Positions 33,514-42,674 of a stretch of 64,000 nt of DNA are shown in pieces (positions within the stretch are counted from its first letter, which is position 1; each line of letters starts with the position of its first letter). Origin of the DNA: Pseudomaricurvus sp050633365 (GTDB taxonomy: Bacteria > Pseudomonadota > Gammaproteobacteria > Pseudomonadales > Cellvibrionaceae); contig JBOEGJ010000003.1 in the NCBI GenBank assembly GCA_050633365.1, positions 68,484 to 132,483 on the forward strand. The letters are read 5' to 3'. Under the pieces are notes generated by a model that was not told the DNA's origin, made no database searches, and worked only from the letters and a program-made list of their open reading frames with translations. Position numbers and translations under genes: made by a program.

Positions 33514-34758
33514 ATGAAATTAATTAAGTGGGTGTTGATGATTGGGGTGGTTGCCGCATTAGGTTTTACGGCGGTTAATCATGAGAGACTAACTCGACTC
33601 TACGTTGCCGTTACCTTATTTGAAGAAGGCAATATCACGGGTAATTTTCTTAATATGGATCGAGCCTTTCATGCTCGTGAGGTGACGCGTGCTGGTCCGG
33701 TGTTTGAATTGCCTAACTCCGAAGTTCCCTTGTCTTTACCGCAACACTTTAGTGTCGATAGCGATCAGTTATCCGTCGATGATTTTTTGGCTGAAACCGG
33801 CACCAACGGTTTACTCATTCTTCAAAATGATGAAATCAAATTCGAGCAATACTATCAAGGCCACTCAGCCGAGGGGCGGCACATTTCTTGGTCCATGGCG
33901 AAATCCTTTACCTCCGCATTATTGGGGGTGGCGGTCGAAGAAGGTCATATCGATAGTATTCTTCAGTCGGTCACAGATTATGTTCCTCAATTAAAGGGCA
34001 GTGGCTATGACGGAGTCAGCATTAAAGATGTTATGCAAATGTCCTCTGGCGTTAAGTTTAACGAAGATTACGGCGATTTTTATTCCGATATTAATCGCAT
34101 GGGACGAATTTTCGCCATGAACGGTGCGCTCGATGACTTTATTGCAAGTCTTATTCGAGAGCGAGAGCCGGGAACTCTTAACCACTATGTGAGCATGGAT
34201 ACTCAAGTTTTGGGTATGGTATTGGTGGCGGCCACCAATCGTTCCATTACCGACTACATGGAAGAAAAGCTTTGGCACAAGCTCGGAGTTGAGCAAAACG
34301 CTTATTGGTTGATCGACAGCAAAGGCATGGAAATGGCCTTTGGTGGGCTGAATGCAAGTTTGCGAGACTACGCGCGTTTCGGTCGATTATATTTGAACTT
34401 AGGAGATTGGAATGGCGAGCAATTGGTGCCGCGGCAGTGGGTTCTCGATTCCTGGACTATGGATGCGCCGCATCTCTTGCCAAAAGAAAAAAGCGCGGAA
34501 ACAGGTTTGGGATGGGGTTATGGATATCAATGGTGGATTCCCTCTGAGGGAGAATATTTAGCGGTTGGAGTTTACAACCAGTTCATTTATATCAAGCCCG
34601 ATCAAAATTTGGTTATCGTAAAAAACTCTGCCAATCCAGATTATACTGAACCGAATAATCTCTCCAACGATCAATCTCTGGCGTTCTTTCGTGCTTTAGC
34701 GCAACAGCTTTTACATAAGGACGACTCGGTTATTGCCGCGGCTGAGCGTCATCACTAA
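33514..34758 (+). CDS. Serine hydrolase, class C beta-lactamase family
   Basis: A 414-residue membrane-anchored or exported enzyme. An N-terminal hydrophobic helix (residues 4-21) lacks a clear cleavage site. The beta-lactamase/esterase fold has the SxxK motif at Ser127 (SMAK), a Tyr225 motif YVS in place of YxN, and a GYGYQWWIP segment near the end. Such proteins act as esterases, peptidases or penicillin-binding-like enzymes; the substrate is unknown. The start is set at ATG 33514 with GAGAGAC upstream, rather than TTG 33502. It is followed 4 bp later by a Crp/Fnr-like regulator gene, so the two probably form an operon. Confidence 0.82.
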   Translation: MKLIKWVLMIGVVAALGFTAVNHERLTRLYVAVTLFEEGNITGNFLNMDRAFHAREVTRAGPVFELPNSEVPLSLPQHFSVDSDQLSVDDFLAETGTNGLLILQNDEIKFEQYYQGHSAEGRHISWSMAKSFTSALLGVAVEEGHIDSILQSVTDYVPQLKGSGYDGVSIKDVMQMSSGVKFNEDYGDFYSDINRMGRIFAMNGALDDFIASLIREREPGTLNHYVSMDTQVLGMVLVAATNRSITDYMEEKLWHKLGVEQNAYWLIDSKGMEMAFGGLNASLRDYARFGRLYLNLGDWNGEQLVPRQWVLDSWTMDAPHLLPKEKSAETGLGWGYGYQWWIPSEGEYLAVGVYNQFIYIKPDQNLVIVKNSANPDYTEPNNLSNDQSLAFFRALAQQLLHKDDSVIAAAERHH

Positions 34759-34762
34759 GACT

Positions 34763-35389
34763 ATGTATATGACGCAAACGTCGGATTTTGATGTTCTGCT
34801 GATGACACTGAATCAATATGGTGTTGTCGACACAGAGGTGATCGATGCGGTTCTAAACGAAACTAGCATTCAGCACTTTAATGCCGAAGAGGCGTTGATT
34901 CGTATTGGTGAAAAACCTGAGTTGTTTTATGTGATTCGGCGCGGACTCATTCGTTATTATTACGCCGCCAATAATGGCAAAGTGTGGAATAAGGTGTTTT
35001 TTCGAGAGGGGCAGTTCTCGGGATCTCTCAATGCGTTAATTACCGACGGCCCGTGCCGCTACAATGTTGAAGCTATTGAAGACACCGAAGTTTACGCGCT
35101 ACCGCTCGATTTGATTCATCGAAATTTGGGCCTTCATCAACAGTTGCAGCAATTAAAGATACGATTAACCGAAGAGATGTTTCTTCGCAATGAAAGCCGC
35201 GAGGCTTTTTTATTAACCTGTAACGCCGGTGCTCGGTATCAGTGGTTGTTGGAAAATGAGCGCTGGCTAGTTGAGCGAGTTCCGCAATATCACCTCGCCA
35301 GTTATTTGGGGATGGATGCGGTTTCGTTCTCGAGAATAAAAAACAAAGCTGTGGATAGTTCGTGTAGAGGCAGCAATCGCCTATCATGA
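34763..35389 (+). CDS. Crp/Fnr-family regulator 1
   Basis: A 208-residue protein with an N-terminal cyclic-nucleotide-binding-like beta-roll (about 30-120, with FREGQFSGSLNALI as the cassette) and a C-terminal winged-helix region (ARYQWLLEN, VPQYHLASYLGMDAVSFSRIKNK). The ligand-binding Arg-Ser pair of Crp is absent and there are no Fnr-type cysteine clusters, so its signal is unknown. The HTH is of the short Crp type found in small regulators. It starts 4 bp after the serine hydrolase and ends 21 bp before a second Crp-like gene. Confidence 0.82.
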   Translation: MYMTQTSDFDVLLMTLNQYGVVDTEVIDAVLNETSIQHFNAEEALIRIGEKPELFYVIRRGLIRYYYAANNGKVWNKVFFREGQFSGSLNALITDGPCRYNVEAIEDTEVYALPLDLIHRNLGLHQQLQQLKIRLTEEMFLRNESREAFLLTCNAGARYQWLLENERWLVERVPQYHLASYLGMDAVSFSRIKNKAVDSSCRGSNRLS

Positions 35390-35410
35390 TCCCCCGCCGA
35401 GAGGTTGCTC

Positions 35411-36106
35411 GTGATTAAAGTTTCTCATTTACATAACTGGATGCGAGATCTTGATGAAGATGTTGTCGCCGAGATCCAAAATAAAATGACCCAAAAGAAG
35501 TTTACCGACGAGCAGTTGGTGTACGCTCAGGGTGACCAAGCCGATTGTCTTTATCAGGTGATATCTGGGCGGGTCAAAGTATGTAATTACTCGGCAGAGG
35601 GCAAAGAAATTATGTACAGCGCACTGCGCCCCGGTGATTGCTTTGGAGAGATGAGTCTTATCGATCAGCAGCCACGCTTTAATCATGTGTTGGCAATGGG
35701 GGATACGCAGCTGGCGATGTTGAGCAAAGCGGAGTTTTTGAAATTTTATCGAGGTAATAATGCCGTTGCGCAAGCGCTAAATTTGATGTTTTGCCGGCGA
35801 CTTAGAATTAGTTTTCGCGGTATGGAAGGGTTAACATTACTGGGGGTTCGAGAGCGAGTGGCGTTGAGTATACTGCGCGAAGCCGCAACCGACGCTGATG
35901 GCGCTACAAGTGTAGATCTGTCCCAAGAGTTACTTGGAAAAATGCTAAACGCCTCGCGTCAAAGTGTGGGGAAAGAGCTGAAATTCTTTGAGTCCCAAGG
36001 ATGGATTCAAGTTCAGTACGGAAGAATCCTTGTATTGAACCTCGCTGCCTTCGAGGCAGCCTACGAATCGCATTTAGGTCACGAACACGTCTTGGCGAAT
36101 TATTAA
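35411..36106 (+). CDS. Crp/Fnr-family regulator 2
   Basis: A 231-residue regulator with a cNMP-binding-like domain (about 20-130; cassette PGDCFGEMSLIDQQPRFNH) and a C-terminal Crp-type HTH (VDLSQELLGKMLNASRQSVGKEL). The Arg-Ser pair that binds cAMP phosphate is replaced (PRFNH), so cAMP is unlikely; there is no iron-sulfur cysteine set. The GTG start at 35411 is chosen because GAGAGG lies seven bases upstream; a TTG two codons earlier abuts that site. A terminator-like hairpin follows, then a cytochrome c gene. Confidence 0.84.
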   Translation: MIKVSHLHNWMRDLDEDVVAEIQNKMTQKKFTDEQLVYAQGDQADCLYQVISGRVKVCNYSAEGKEIMYSALRPGDCFGEMSLIDQQPRFNHVLAMGDTQLAMLSKAEFLKFYRGNNAVAQALNLMFCRRLRISFRGMEGLTLLGVRERVALSILREAATDADGATSVDLSQELLGKMLNASRQSVGKELKFFESQGWIQVQYGRILVLNLAAFEAAYESHLGHEHVLANY

Positions 36107-36141
36107 GCGAGCAGCTATTAATATTAAACGAGGCAAAATGT

Positions 36142-36165
36142 CGCAGGCCAAAGCCTGTGGTTTTT
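36142..36165 (+). terminator. Intrinsic terminator after Crp/Fnr regulator 2
   Basis: Stem CGCAGGC/GCCTGTG (one G-U pair) with loop CAAA, then GTTTTTGC, 36 bp after the stop codon. Confidence 0.7.
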
Positions 36166-36272
36166 GCTATTCTTGCCTCATAGAGATCTCTTGAGGGATC
36201 CGTGAGCTATTAAGGCCCGGCCAAAGGCCTATTGTGAGAGTAGTAACCTGTTCAGACTTTATTCAACCTGTA

Positions 36273-36286
36273 TTGATTATTGTCAT
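36273..36286 (+). promoter_or_regulatory. Possible Fnr/Anr-like box ahead of the cytochrome gene
   Basis: TTGAT-TATT-GTCAT keeps the left half-site and three of five bases of the right half of the Fnr consensus TTGAT-N4-ATCAA. It lies only 26 bp before the cytochrome ATG, so it would repress rather than activate, unless it is chance. Confidence 0.25.
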
Positions 36287-36311
36287 TACCAAGCTTGTTA
36301 GGAGAATATCT

Positions 36312-36623
36312 ATGAAACTATCAATTGTTATTTCAGCGTTGGTCGTATTGGCTGCCCCTTTTACGGCTAGTGCTGCCGGTGACGCTGCAGCGGGCAAGGC
36401 TAGAGCTGCTGTGTGCACCTCTTGTCACGGCGCAAATGGCAAGGCCATGATCCCTACCTATCCAAATTTAGCGGGTCAAAACGCTCAGTACTTAGTCTCG
36501 GCCATGAAAGCGTACAAATCGGGCCAACGTACCGGTGGTCAGGCGGCGATCATGGCTGGCATGGCTGCGCCTCTATCGGACGCAGATATTGCTAACCTGG
36601 CGGCGTATTACAGCAGTTTGTAA
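36312..36623 (+). CDS. Small periplasmic class I cytochrome c
   Basis: A 103-residue cytochrome with a 22-residue signal peptide (cut after ASA) and one haem site CTSCH. The distal ligand is likely a Met in GMAAPLSD near the C-terminus, followed by the usual IANLAAYY helix. This is the c553/c5-like group that shuttles electrons to terminal oxidases or enzymes. The start is the ATG after AGGAGAA. The redox partner cannot be told from context; two Crp/Fnr-like regulators lie just upstream. Confidence 0.9.
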   Translation: MKLSIVISALVVLAAPFTASAAGDAAAGKARAAVCTSCHGANGKAMIPTYPNLAGQNAQYLVSAMKAYKSGQRTGGQAAIMAGMAAPLSDADIANLAAYYSSL

Positions 36624-36646
36624 GCTCTACGACTGAGAAAAAGTTG

Positions 36647-36677
36647 AAAAAAAGGAGCCCTATGGCTCCTTTTTTTC
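36647..36677. terminator. Strong intrinsic terminator after the cytochrome c gene
   Basis: AAAAAAAGGAGCC, loop CTAT, GGCTCCTTTTTTT: a perfect stem with A and T tracts on both sides. It can serve the cytochrome gene and the convergent amidohydrolase gene. Confidence 0.92.
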
Positions 36678-36716
36678 CGATTACACCTTCAAATTAGCGG
36701 TTCAAGAGTTGAGCCA

Positions 36717-38645
36717 CTAGCCACTAACAGCTTGCGCTTGCGTCTGTGTTTGTTCTGAGTTTTTGCGTCGCAATATTCGCCCCATTTTCTTTTTTCCAAA
36801 CTCAGCGCAAAACTGATTGGCTTGCCAAGCCTTTTGACCGCCAACCATCACCAAGGGTACAACCTTGTCGGATCGATTCACTAATTGGGCGTGCTGGAAT
36901 TCTTCCCGATAGATTCTGTGAACGCTCTGTTCACCGTCGTACTGGGTCAGCTCTTTGGGGTCGATCAAAATGACATCGGCACGGTCGCCCACATCAATAC
37001 TTCCTCCTTCCACACCAAAGACATCGGCCGCATCTTTGGTCAATCGTTTCACCATGTAACTGAGGTCTTTCTCGCCGCCTTGGTAAGCGAGCTTCAAACT
37101 TCTCAAGTTGACATCGTAAAACGCCATATTGGTGAGATGGGCTCCGCAATCGTTGAAACCCGGCAATAGCAGTGGATTCATTAACAGTTCGCGAACTTTG
37201 TGCATATCACGATTGGCAGTGGTTGTGCTCCAGCTTAAGTCGGTATCGAAGCTGCGCAGCATTTGCAGCATGAAGTCTGCTTCATCCGAAACCCAAAAGA
37301 AGTCTCTTTCTACGAGGACTTTTTCGTCGTCCTGTAAATCACTGGGGTAGCGTTTGGCTTTGATGGCGAATACACGTTCCAGCACCGATTGAAAATCCAT
37401 GCCGATCCAGTTTTCTTGTGGGCAAAGATCGACGCTCATGTCAGCCAGGGTTCGGTTGAACGCGTAGTCTTCAACGTTGAGTTTTCGCTTTAGGCGAGCC
37501 AGATTCCAACCTTGCTTTCCCTTTAGCCACATTTCGCGAAAGGCTTTGATGTAGTCCGGGTCTTGTAATATCTCTAAGCGCTTGTGTCGATCTTCGAGGT
37601 CGGTTTCGTTGAGCTGTCTCAATTCAGGGATTTCTTCGGCCAGGGGCGTGATGGCGCCATCGGACCAAGTCTTGAAGGGCGCGCCCAATGCCTGCATATG
37701 AAAATCGCCGTTAACCCAAGGGTGATTCAAGAGCTTGGCGAGGACGGTACCCAGCTTTGCAATCTTCGAATTGTTGGTGACATCAAGGGCGGCGACAACC
37801 GTGGTTTTTAATGGCGTTTTGTGCAGTCGTCCACTGGTTAGCAAAAATGTCTTTAAGGTTGCCAGGGCGCTGTCTTTTGGCGGCGTGGCCTGCCACAGTG
37901 CTTGCTCTTCTCGGACGACTTGAGTCAGAGCTTTCAGTTCTGAGTACTTGGCGAATTGAGTGGGAATCGTCTTGTGGCAATTGGGTTGATTAGCCAAATA
38001 GTGGAAAGGCAGGGCGTCAGTCGAAAAGCCAGCGTAGCCATAATCCAGAGCCTCTCGCAGGCTTGAGCGCATGGATTGCAGTTCCGCATCGCTAGGATCG
38101 CGATTGACACTAGCATCAAAACCCATGGCGTCAATTCGCAGCATTGAGTGGGGCAGTAGCGTGACAACGTTGGGAGCAATATTCAGGGTATCGAGATGAT
38201 CTAGATATTCTTTTGGTGTATTCCAGTCGACCTTGTCGGCGCAGCTTTTCAGCACCGCTTTCGGAATGTTCTCGACCCGTGCGTAGCAATCGACAATTGG
38301 GTCTGCACCGTCTTTGCGTTGTGCGCCGAAGGCCAATCCCAAGCTGCAGTTGGCTATTACCACTGACGTGGTGCCGTGACGAATTGATTCCGGTAGCCCA
38401 GGGGCAACTTCGAGTTCAAGGTCGTAATGAGTATGAATGTCGAACAAACCTGGCATGGCCCAAAGACCATCGGCATCAATTACTTCGGTGTTATCCTGGG
38501 GTGTGAGATCTACGCCTCTAGCAACAATGCGACCATCAGTGATGGCAATATCTTCAACGACCGGCGTTTCACCGTTATTAAAGACCTTGGCGTTCTTGAT
38601 CAATGTATCAATGCGGTTGTCAGGCTTTGGCTCTTGGGCATTCAT
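36717..38645 (-). CDS. Amidohydrolase, N-acyl-D-amino-acid deacylase-like
   Basis: A 642-residue metal-dependent hydrolase. The N-terminal composite domain (IDTLIKNAKVFNNGE... DADGLWAMPGLFDIHTHYD) gives the first metal-binding HxH. Further ligands are likely in GFSTDALPFH and DCGAHLTNM. The C-terminal GDRADVILIDP segment completes the beta sandwich. This plan fits the D-aminoacylase/N-acyl-D-amino-acid deacylase group of the amidohydrolase superfamily; the length is above the ~480-540 residues of D-aminoacylases, so the substrate may differ. AGGAC lies before the ATG. It is co-directional with the TetR gene 5 bp upstream, so the regulator probably controls it. Confidence 0.78.
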   Translation of the reverse strand: MNAQEPKPDNRIDTLIKNAKVFNNGETPVVEDIAITDGRIVARGVDLTPQDNTEVIDADGLWAMPGLFDIHTHYDLELEVAPGLPESIRHGTTSVVIANCSLGLAFGAQRKDGADPIVDCYARVENIPKAVLKSCADKVDWNTPKEYLDHLDTLNIAPNVVTLLPHSMLRIDAMGFDASVNRDPSDAELQSMRSSLREALDYGYAGFSTDALPFHYLANQPNCHKTIPTQFAKYSELKALTQVVREEQALWQATPPKDSALATLKTFLLTSGRLHKTPLKTTVVAALDVTNNSKIAKLGTVLAKLLNHPWVNGDFHMQALGAPFKTWSDGAITPLAEEIPELRQLNETDLEDRHKRLEILQDPDYIKAFREMWLKGKQGWNLARLKRKLNVEDYAFNRTLADMSVDLCPQENWIGMDFQSVLERVFAIKAKRYPSDLQDDEKVLVERDFFWVSDEADFMLQMLRSFDTDLSWSTTTANRDMHKVRELLMNPLLLPGFNDCGAHLTNMAFYDVNLRSLKLAYQGGEKDLSYMVKRLTKDAADVFGVEGGSIDVGDRADVILIDPKELTQYDGEQSVHRIYREEFQHAQLVNRSDKVVPLVMVGGQKAWQANQFCAEFGKKKMGRILRRKNSEQTQTQAQAVSG

Positions 38646-38650
38646 TATCG

Positions 38651-39277
38651 TTATGTCCTGTAGTGGTTGAGGTAGCTGGCAAGCATTTCTGCCCCCAGGG
38701 CTATAGTGTCCTGTCGGTTGGGCGTATTTTCGGTCGCGGCTGAAAACACGTGGCGATGGACCAAGCCTTCGGCCATGGCAAATAAGTTGAAAGCAACTGC
38801 CGTGGGGTTGTCGAGATTGAAGCTGCTGACGAAGCGCAGGACTCGGGCCTCCAAAACGGCTTCTCCCTCTCTGAGAATACTCTCCAACTGTGGGTCGAGA
38901 TGACGACGTTGCTCAAGTACCTGATGCAGCTCTCGATCTTGTTGGTGAAAATCGTAAATCAGCGTGAGAATACGATGGAATCTAGCGGTTACGGATTCAT
39001 CTTCTCCGGCGCTGGGGACTTCTACACGATCAAACAGAAAAGCGAAGCGCAGCTGTGCAATGGTGCGTAACATATCGTCTTTGTTGTGAAAGTATTGGTA
39101 GAAGGTCCCGGTGGCGACTCCTGCACGCTTGGCCACGCTTTTCGCCGTGGTGTGGTCATAACCCAAGGTTTGGAAGTCTAGACTGGCGGCCTCAATCAGG
39201 GCTTCGCGTTTTATCCGTGCGCGGGCTTGAGTGGGAATGGGCTTGCCTGACTCTAGTGATGCAACCATGGTGTTCAT
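38651..39277 (-). CDS. TetR-family regulator of the amidohydrolase gene
   Basis: A 208-residue regulator with a standard TetR N-terminus (RARIKREALIEAASLDFQTL, TTAKSVAKRAGVATGTFYQYFHNKDDML). It lies directly upstream of the amidohydrolase gene with a 5-bp gap, so the two are one transcript, probably under autoregulation with the operator in the 180 bp before the ATG. The ligand is unknown. A Met four residues in is an alternative start. Confidence 0.87.
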   Translation of the reverse strand: MNTMVASLESGKPIPTQARARIKREALIEAASLDFQTLGYDHTTAKSVAKRAGVATGTFYQYFHNKDDMLRTIAQLRFAFLFDRVEVPSAGEDESVTARFHRILTLIYDFHQQDRELHQVLEQRRHLDPQLESILREGEAVLEARVLRFVSSFNLDNPTAVAFNLFAMAEGLVHRHVFSAATENTPNRQDTIALGAEMLASYLNHYRT

Positions 39278-39459
39278 CTGTATTGGTAGATTTTGTGTAA
39301 GTATTAATCAAAGCTGAACTTGACGTCAAGTTCTATATTCGGTCATGATGGCAAGACACAATAATAGACAAAGACGTGGTGATGCCGACCCTTAGCTAGG
39401 TCAATATCCTTAGGCTGTGTAAGCCCTCAGCATCCGCTCGTCGCGTTGGGAGTCGCAAC

Positions 39460-40380
39460 ATGGAAAAGATAGCATCAGCAAATGAGGGCGATCTCGAATC
39501 GATCCCTAGTCCGCAGCAGTGGCGGCAGAAGGGCGAAATGCTTAGCCTAAATGGTCATCAAATATTTGTCGTTGATGAGGGGCAGGCGCAGCAACCGGTA
39601 CTCTTGCTGATCCATGGTTTTCCTACTTCCAGTTGGGATTGGGCGCCCATGTGGCCGACGCTAAGAGAGAGGTTTCGCGTGATCAGTATGGATATGTTGG
39701 GCTTTGGCTTTTCTGATAAGCCGGATCAACGAAGTTACACTATCCATGGTCAGGCCGACTTATTCGAGGCCTTAATTCGTCGCAAAAGACTCGACAAAAT
39801 TCACGTGTTAGCACATGACTACGGCGATACGGTTGCGCAGGAATTACTGGCTCGACAAAACCAAGGGGTTGGCTCGGGGCATTGGTTGTCTTGCTGTTTC
39901 TTAAACGGTGGGCTGTTTCCGGAAACCCATCGCGCTTTACTGACGCAAAAATTATTACTGTCGCCTATCGGCTCGTGGGTAAATAAGTTGGCGGGCTTCA
40001 AACAGTTTAAGAAGAATTTCTCGTCGGTATTTGGTGGCCAAACCAAACCAACCGAGACTGAACTGCGAGATTATTGGGACATCATCAATACCAATAATGG
40101 CAAGCACATCTTCCACAATTTAATCACCTACATGCGTGATCGCAAACAGCATCGTCAGCGTTGGCTTGAAGCGCTACAGCAACCCATGTGTCCGCTGGCG
40201 TTGATTAACGGTTCGGTTGATCCTGTATCCGGCTCGCACATGGTTTCACGCTATCAGGCCTTAAATTGTCAGTTGGATTACTTGGCTGAGCTTGGCGCTA
40301 TCGGTCACTATCCTCAAGTGGAGGCGCCGCAAGACGTGGCTCAGCATTATTTTCGGTTTTATCATCAATTATTCCAATGA
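39460..40380 (+). CDS. Alpha/beta hydrolase, haloalkane dehalogenase/epoxide hydrolase-like
   Basis: A 306-residue alpha/beta-hydrolase. The oxyanion-hole HGFPTSSWDW segment is at residues 52-61, and the nucleophile elbow is AHDYGDTVA, with Asp120 in place of Ser, as in epoxide hydrolases and haloalkane dehalogenases (MEST-like group). A cap domain follows, and the C-terminal GAIGHYPQVEAP holds the catalytic His. Substrate unknown. It is divergent from the TetR gene, a place where a TetR target gene is often found. Confidence 0.82.
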   Translation: MEKIASANEGDLESIPSPQQWRQKGEMLSLNGHQIFVVDEGQAQQPVLLLIHGFPTSSWDWAPMWPTLRERFRVISMDMLGFGFSDKPDQRSYTIHGQADLFEALIRRKRLDKIHVLAHDYGDTVAQELLARQNQGVGSGHWLSCCFLNGGLFPETHRALLTQKLLLSPIGSWVNKLAGFKQFKKNFSSVFGGQTKPTETELRDYWDIINTNNGKHIFHNLITYMRDRKQHRQRWLEALQQPMCPLALINGSVDPVSGSHMVSRYQALNCQLDYLAELGAIGHYPQVEAPQDVAQHYFRFYHQLFQ

Positions 40381-40531
40381 ATAGCAACACGGTTAGATCT
40401 GTGCATGGTATTAACTGGATGTTGTTTTCAGATCTTCGTAACTCTATGCGACTACAGGGGCTTGATCTATGGTGGGTCGCGAATCGTTTCGTTATTTGAT
40501 TCGCGGGGAGCCACCTAGTGGGCCCCGGCGG

Positions 40532-41374
40532 TTAGTCAAAATCTTTTGCATCGTGCCTTTCGAGCAGCTGCTTTTCTTCCGGTCCCCAAGCTCGATTGAC
40601 TCGTGATCCTCTTTGAACCGCCGGTCGTTGTTGGATTTCTTTAGCCCAACGAATCACATTTTTGTAGGTGGCTACATCCAAAAATTCTTGAGCTTCGTAT
40701 AAGCTACCCAATACCAAATTTCCGTACCAAGCGTGGTTGGCCATGTCGGCGATGGTGTAATCATCCCCACAAAGGTAGCGACGTGTGGATAAGTTTTGGT
40801 CCAATACGTCTAGCTGTCTCTTCACTTCCATGGCGTAACGGTCGATGGGGTATTGGTATTTCTCGGGCGCGTAAGCGTAAAAGTGACCAAAGCCTCCACC
40901 GAGAAAAGGCACGCTGCCAATATTCCAAAATAGCCACGATAGGCATTCGGCTCTGGCGGCGGGCTCGGTGGGAAGAAAGGCATCAAACTTCTCGGCTAGG
41001 TACATTAAAATTGCCCCCGATTCGAATACGCGAATGGGCGTATCGCCACTGCGATCGACCAGTGCCGGAATTTTGGAGTTGGGGTTGGCATCGACAAACC
41101 CGCTGCCAAACTGTTCGCCCTCGCTTATGTTCACCAACCAGGCATCATATTCAGCGTCATGTTTGCCCAGTTCCAGTAGCTCTTCGAGAAGCACGGTGAC
41201 TTTGACGCCGTTGGGTGTTCCCAGTGAATAGAGTTGTAACGGGTGCTTTCCAACGGGTAGGTCTTTATCGTGCTGTGCACCAGCGGTTGGACGATTGATT
41301 TTGGCAAAACGACCGCCACTCTCGGTATTCCACTGCCAAACTTTAGGGGGGGTGTAGGTTAGGTTGTCGGTCAT
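40532..41374 (-). CDS. yghU: Glutathione-dependent disulfide-bond oxidoreductase YghU-like
   Basis: A 280-residue glutathione transferase of the Nu class. It begins with the YghU-type extension (YTPPKVWQWN, GGRFAKINRPTAG), then a thioredoxin-like domain with YSLGTPNGVKVTVLLEEL (the TPN loop that binds glutathione) and ESGAILMYLAEKF. The C-terminal helical domain has GDDYTIADMA. YghU has disulfide-bond reductase activity with two bound glutathiones; a role in oxidative stress is likely. No linked genes suggest a pathway. Confidence 0.92.
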   Translation of the reverse strand: MTDNLTYTPPKVWQWNTESGGRFAKINRPTAGAQHDKDLPVGKHPLQLYSLGTPNGVKVTVLLEELLELGKHDAEYDAWLVNISEGEQFGSGFVDANPNSKIPALVDRSGDTPIRVFESGAILMYLAEKFDAFLPTEPAARAECLSWLFWNIGSVPFLGGGFGHFYAYAPEKYQYPIDRYAMEVKRQLDVLDQNLSTRRYLCGDDYTIADMANHAWYGNLVLGSLYEAQEFLDVATYKNVIRWAKEIQQRPAVQRGSRVNRAWGPEEKQLLERHDAKDFD

Positions 41375-41650
41375 TATTATTCTCCATCGGTTTTCTTGAG
41401 GCTATCGAAAGAGGGGAGCAGGCTCAAGCAACAAATCGTTTCTGCCCGTTATTCGGCGTGTTTCTACCACCGTGCGCTTCGATACGAAACAGAAATAGGT
41501 GTTGAATTGTGTATTAATCAAAAGGTCTTAGGCTTGAGCTGCGGCGTCGAAGGTGAAAATGATCGAGATTGTCGTTTCAGTCGTTATACTGTGGGAAAAA
41601 ATGAGCCGAGTTTTGTCGCAATACTCGTCGAGAATTAGGAGATGGATCGC

Positions 41651-42412
41651 ATGAACGTGGGGCTTGTTATTGTTGGGGATGAAATCCTATCGGGGAGAAG
41701 ATCGGATAAGCATCTTCCCTACATTGTCGAGATGCTTAATAAGCGCGGTTTATGTTTAAGCTGGGCGCGCATCATGGGTGATGATAGCGAGGCGTTGGTC
41801 GATTGTTATCGGCAGAGCTTCGCCAGTAATGATATTGTTTTAAGTACGGGGGGGATCGGGGCAACGCCGGATGATCTCACTCGGGAGGCGGTTGCCGAAG
41901 CAACCGGCACTATTACCGAGCGTCACCCAGAAGGTGCAAAATTACTGGAAAGCTTCGCTCGAGAAACTGGGCGTGAACTGACCCCAGAGCGTTATCGGTT
42001 GGTGGAGTTTCCGAAAGACTCTCGTCTTATCCCCAACCCGGTCAATAAAATACCGGGCTTCAGTGTTGCTGATCATCATTTTGTGCCGGGTTTTCCGCAA
42101 ATGGCGTGGCCAATGTTGGAGTGGGTGCTCGATAATTATTATGCGGATCTCGGCGATAGTTCTTATCGAGAATACGAGTTGATTGTTGAAGGCGCCAATG
42201 AATCAACCATCATCCCATTGATGGAATCGATCATGGCGGAGTTTCCCGACGTGAAAGCGTTTAGCTTGCCGATTATAGAGGGCGAGCCAAGAATTGAATT
42301 CGGTGTGAAGGGGCCAATGCTCAGTGCAAAGTTGGCGTTTGAGTCGATGAAAAATGGACTGAATCAATTACCGTTAACTTGGCGACGTCTAGAAGCTAAA
42401 GATAAACGCTAA
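41651..42412 (+). CDS. CinA-like MoCF domain protein, single-domain form
   Basis: A 253-residue protein of the competence/damage-inducible CinA N-terminal family (MoCF fold): GLVIVGDEILSGRRSDKH, LSTGGIGATPDDLTREAVA and VPGFPQMAWPM are characteristic. The C-terminal CinA nicotinamide-nucleotide amidase domain is absent, as in the short versions common in proteobacteria. The function of the short form is not settled; ADP-ribose pyrophosphatase activity is known for some CinA proteins. The start at 41651 has AGGAG nine bases upstream; an ATG at 41642 abuts that site. Confidence 0.85.
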   Translation: MNVGLVIVGDEILSGRRSDKHLPYIVEMLNKRGLCLSWARIMGDDSEALVDCYRQSFASNDIVLSTGGIGATPDDLTREAVAEATGTITERHPEGAKLLESFARETGRELTPERYRLVEFPKDSRLIPNPVNKIPGFSVADHHFVPGFPQMAWPMLEWVLDNYYADLGDSSYREYELIVEGANESTIIPLMESIMAEFPDVKAFSLPIIEGEPRIEFGVKGPMLSAKLAFESMKNGLNQLPLTWRRLEAKDKR

Positions 42413-42674
42413 TAGAATTTGAAAAAAGTTGAAGGGGACTCGGGTCGAAAAGGCATGATGCGGTATCCCTTTTAAATCCATCAATGGCATTTTTCTCGTC
42501 GCGTTTGTCTTGTCGGCAATACTTTAATTGAACGATCCCGAACCGCTGCTTTGGGTAGCCATTTATACTATGGCTACATGGTGCTCTATAGTGCGATGAC
42601 AAAATATCGCCCTTACCGGTGATAGGCCCGTCGCTGCATGTGCTTTTAATCTTGCGAGCTTGTTATCGAGTGCA

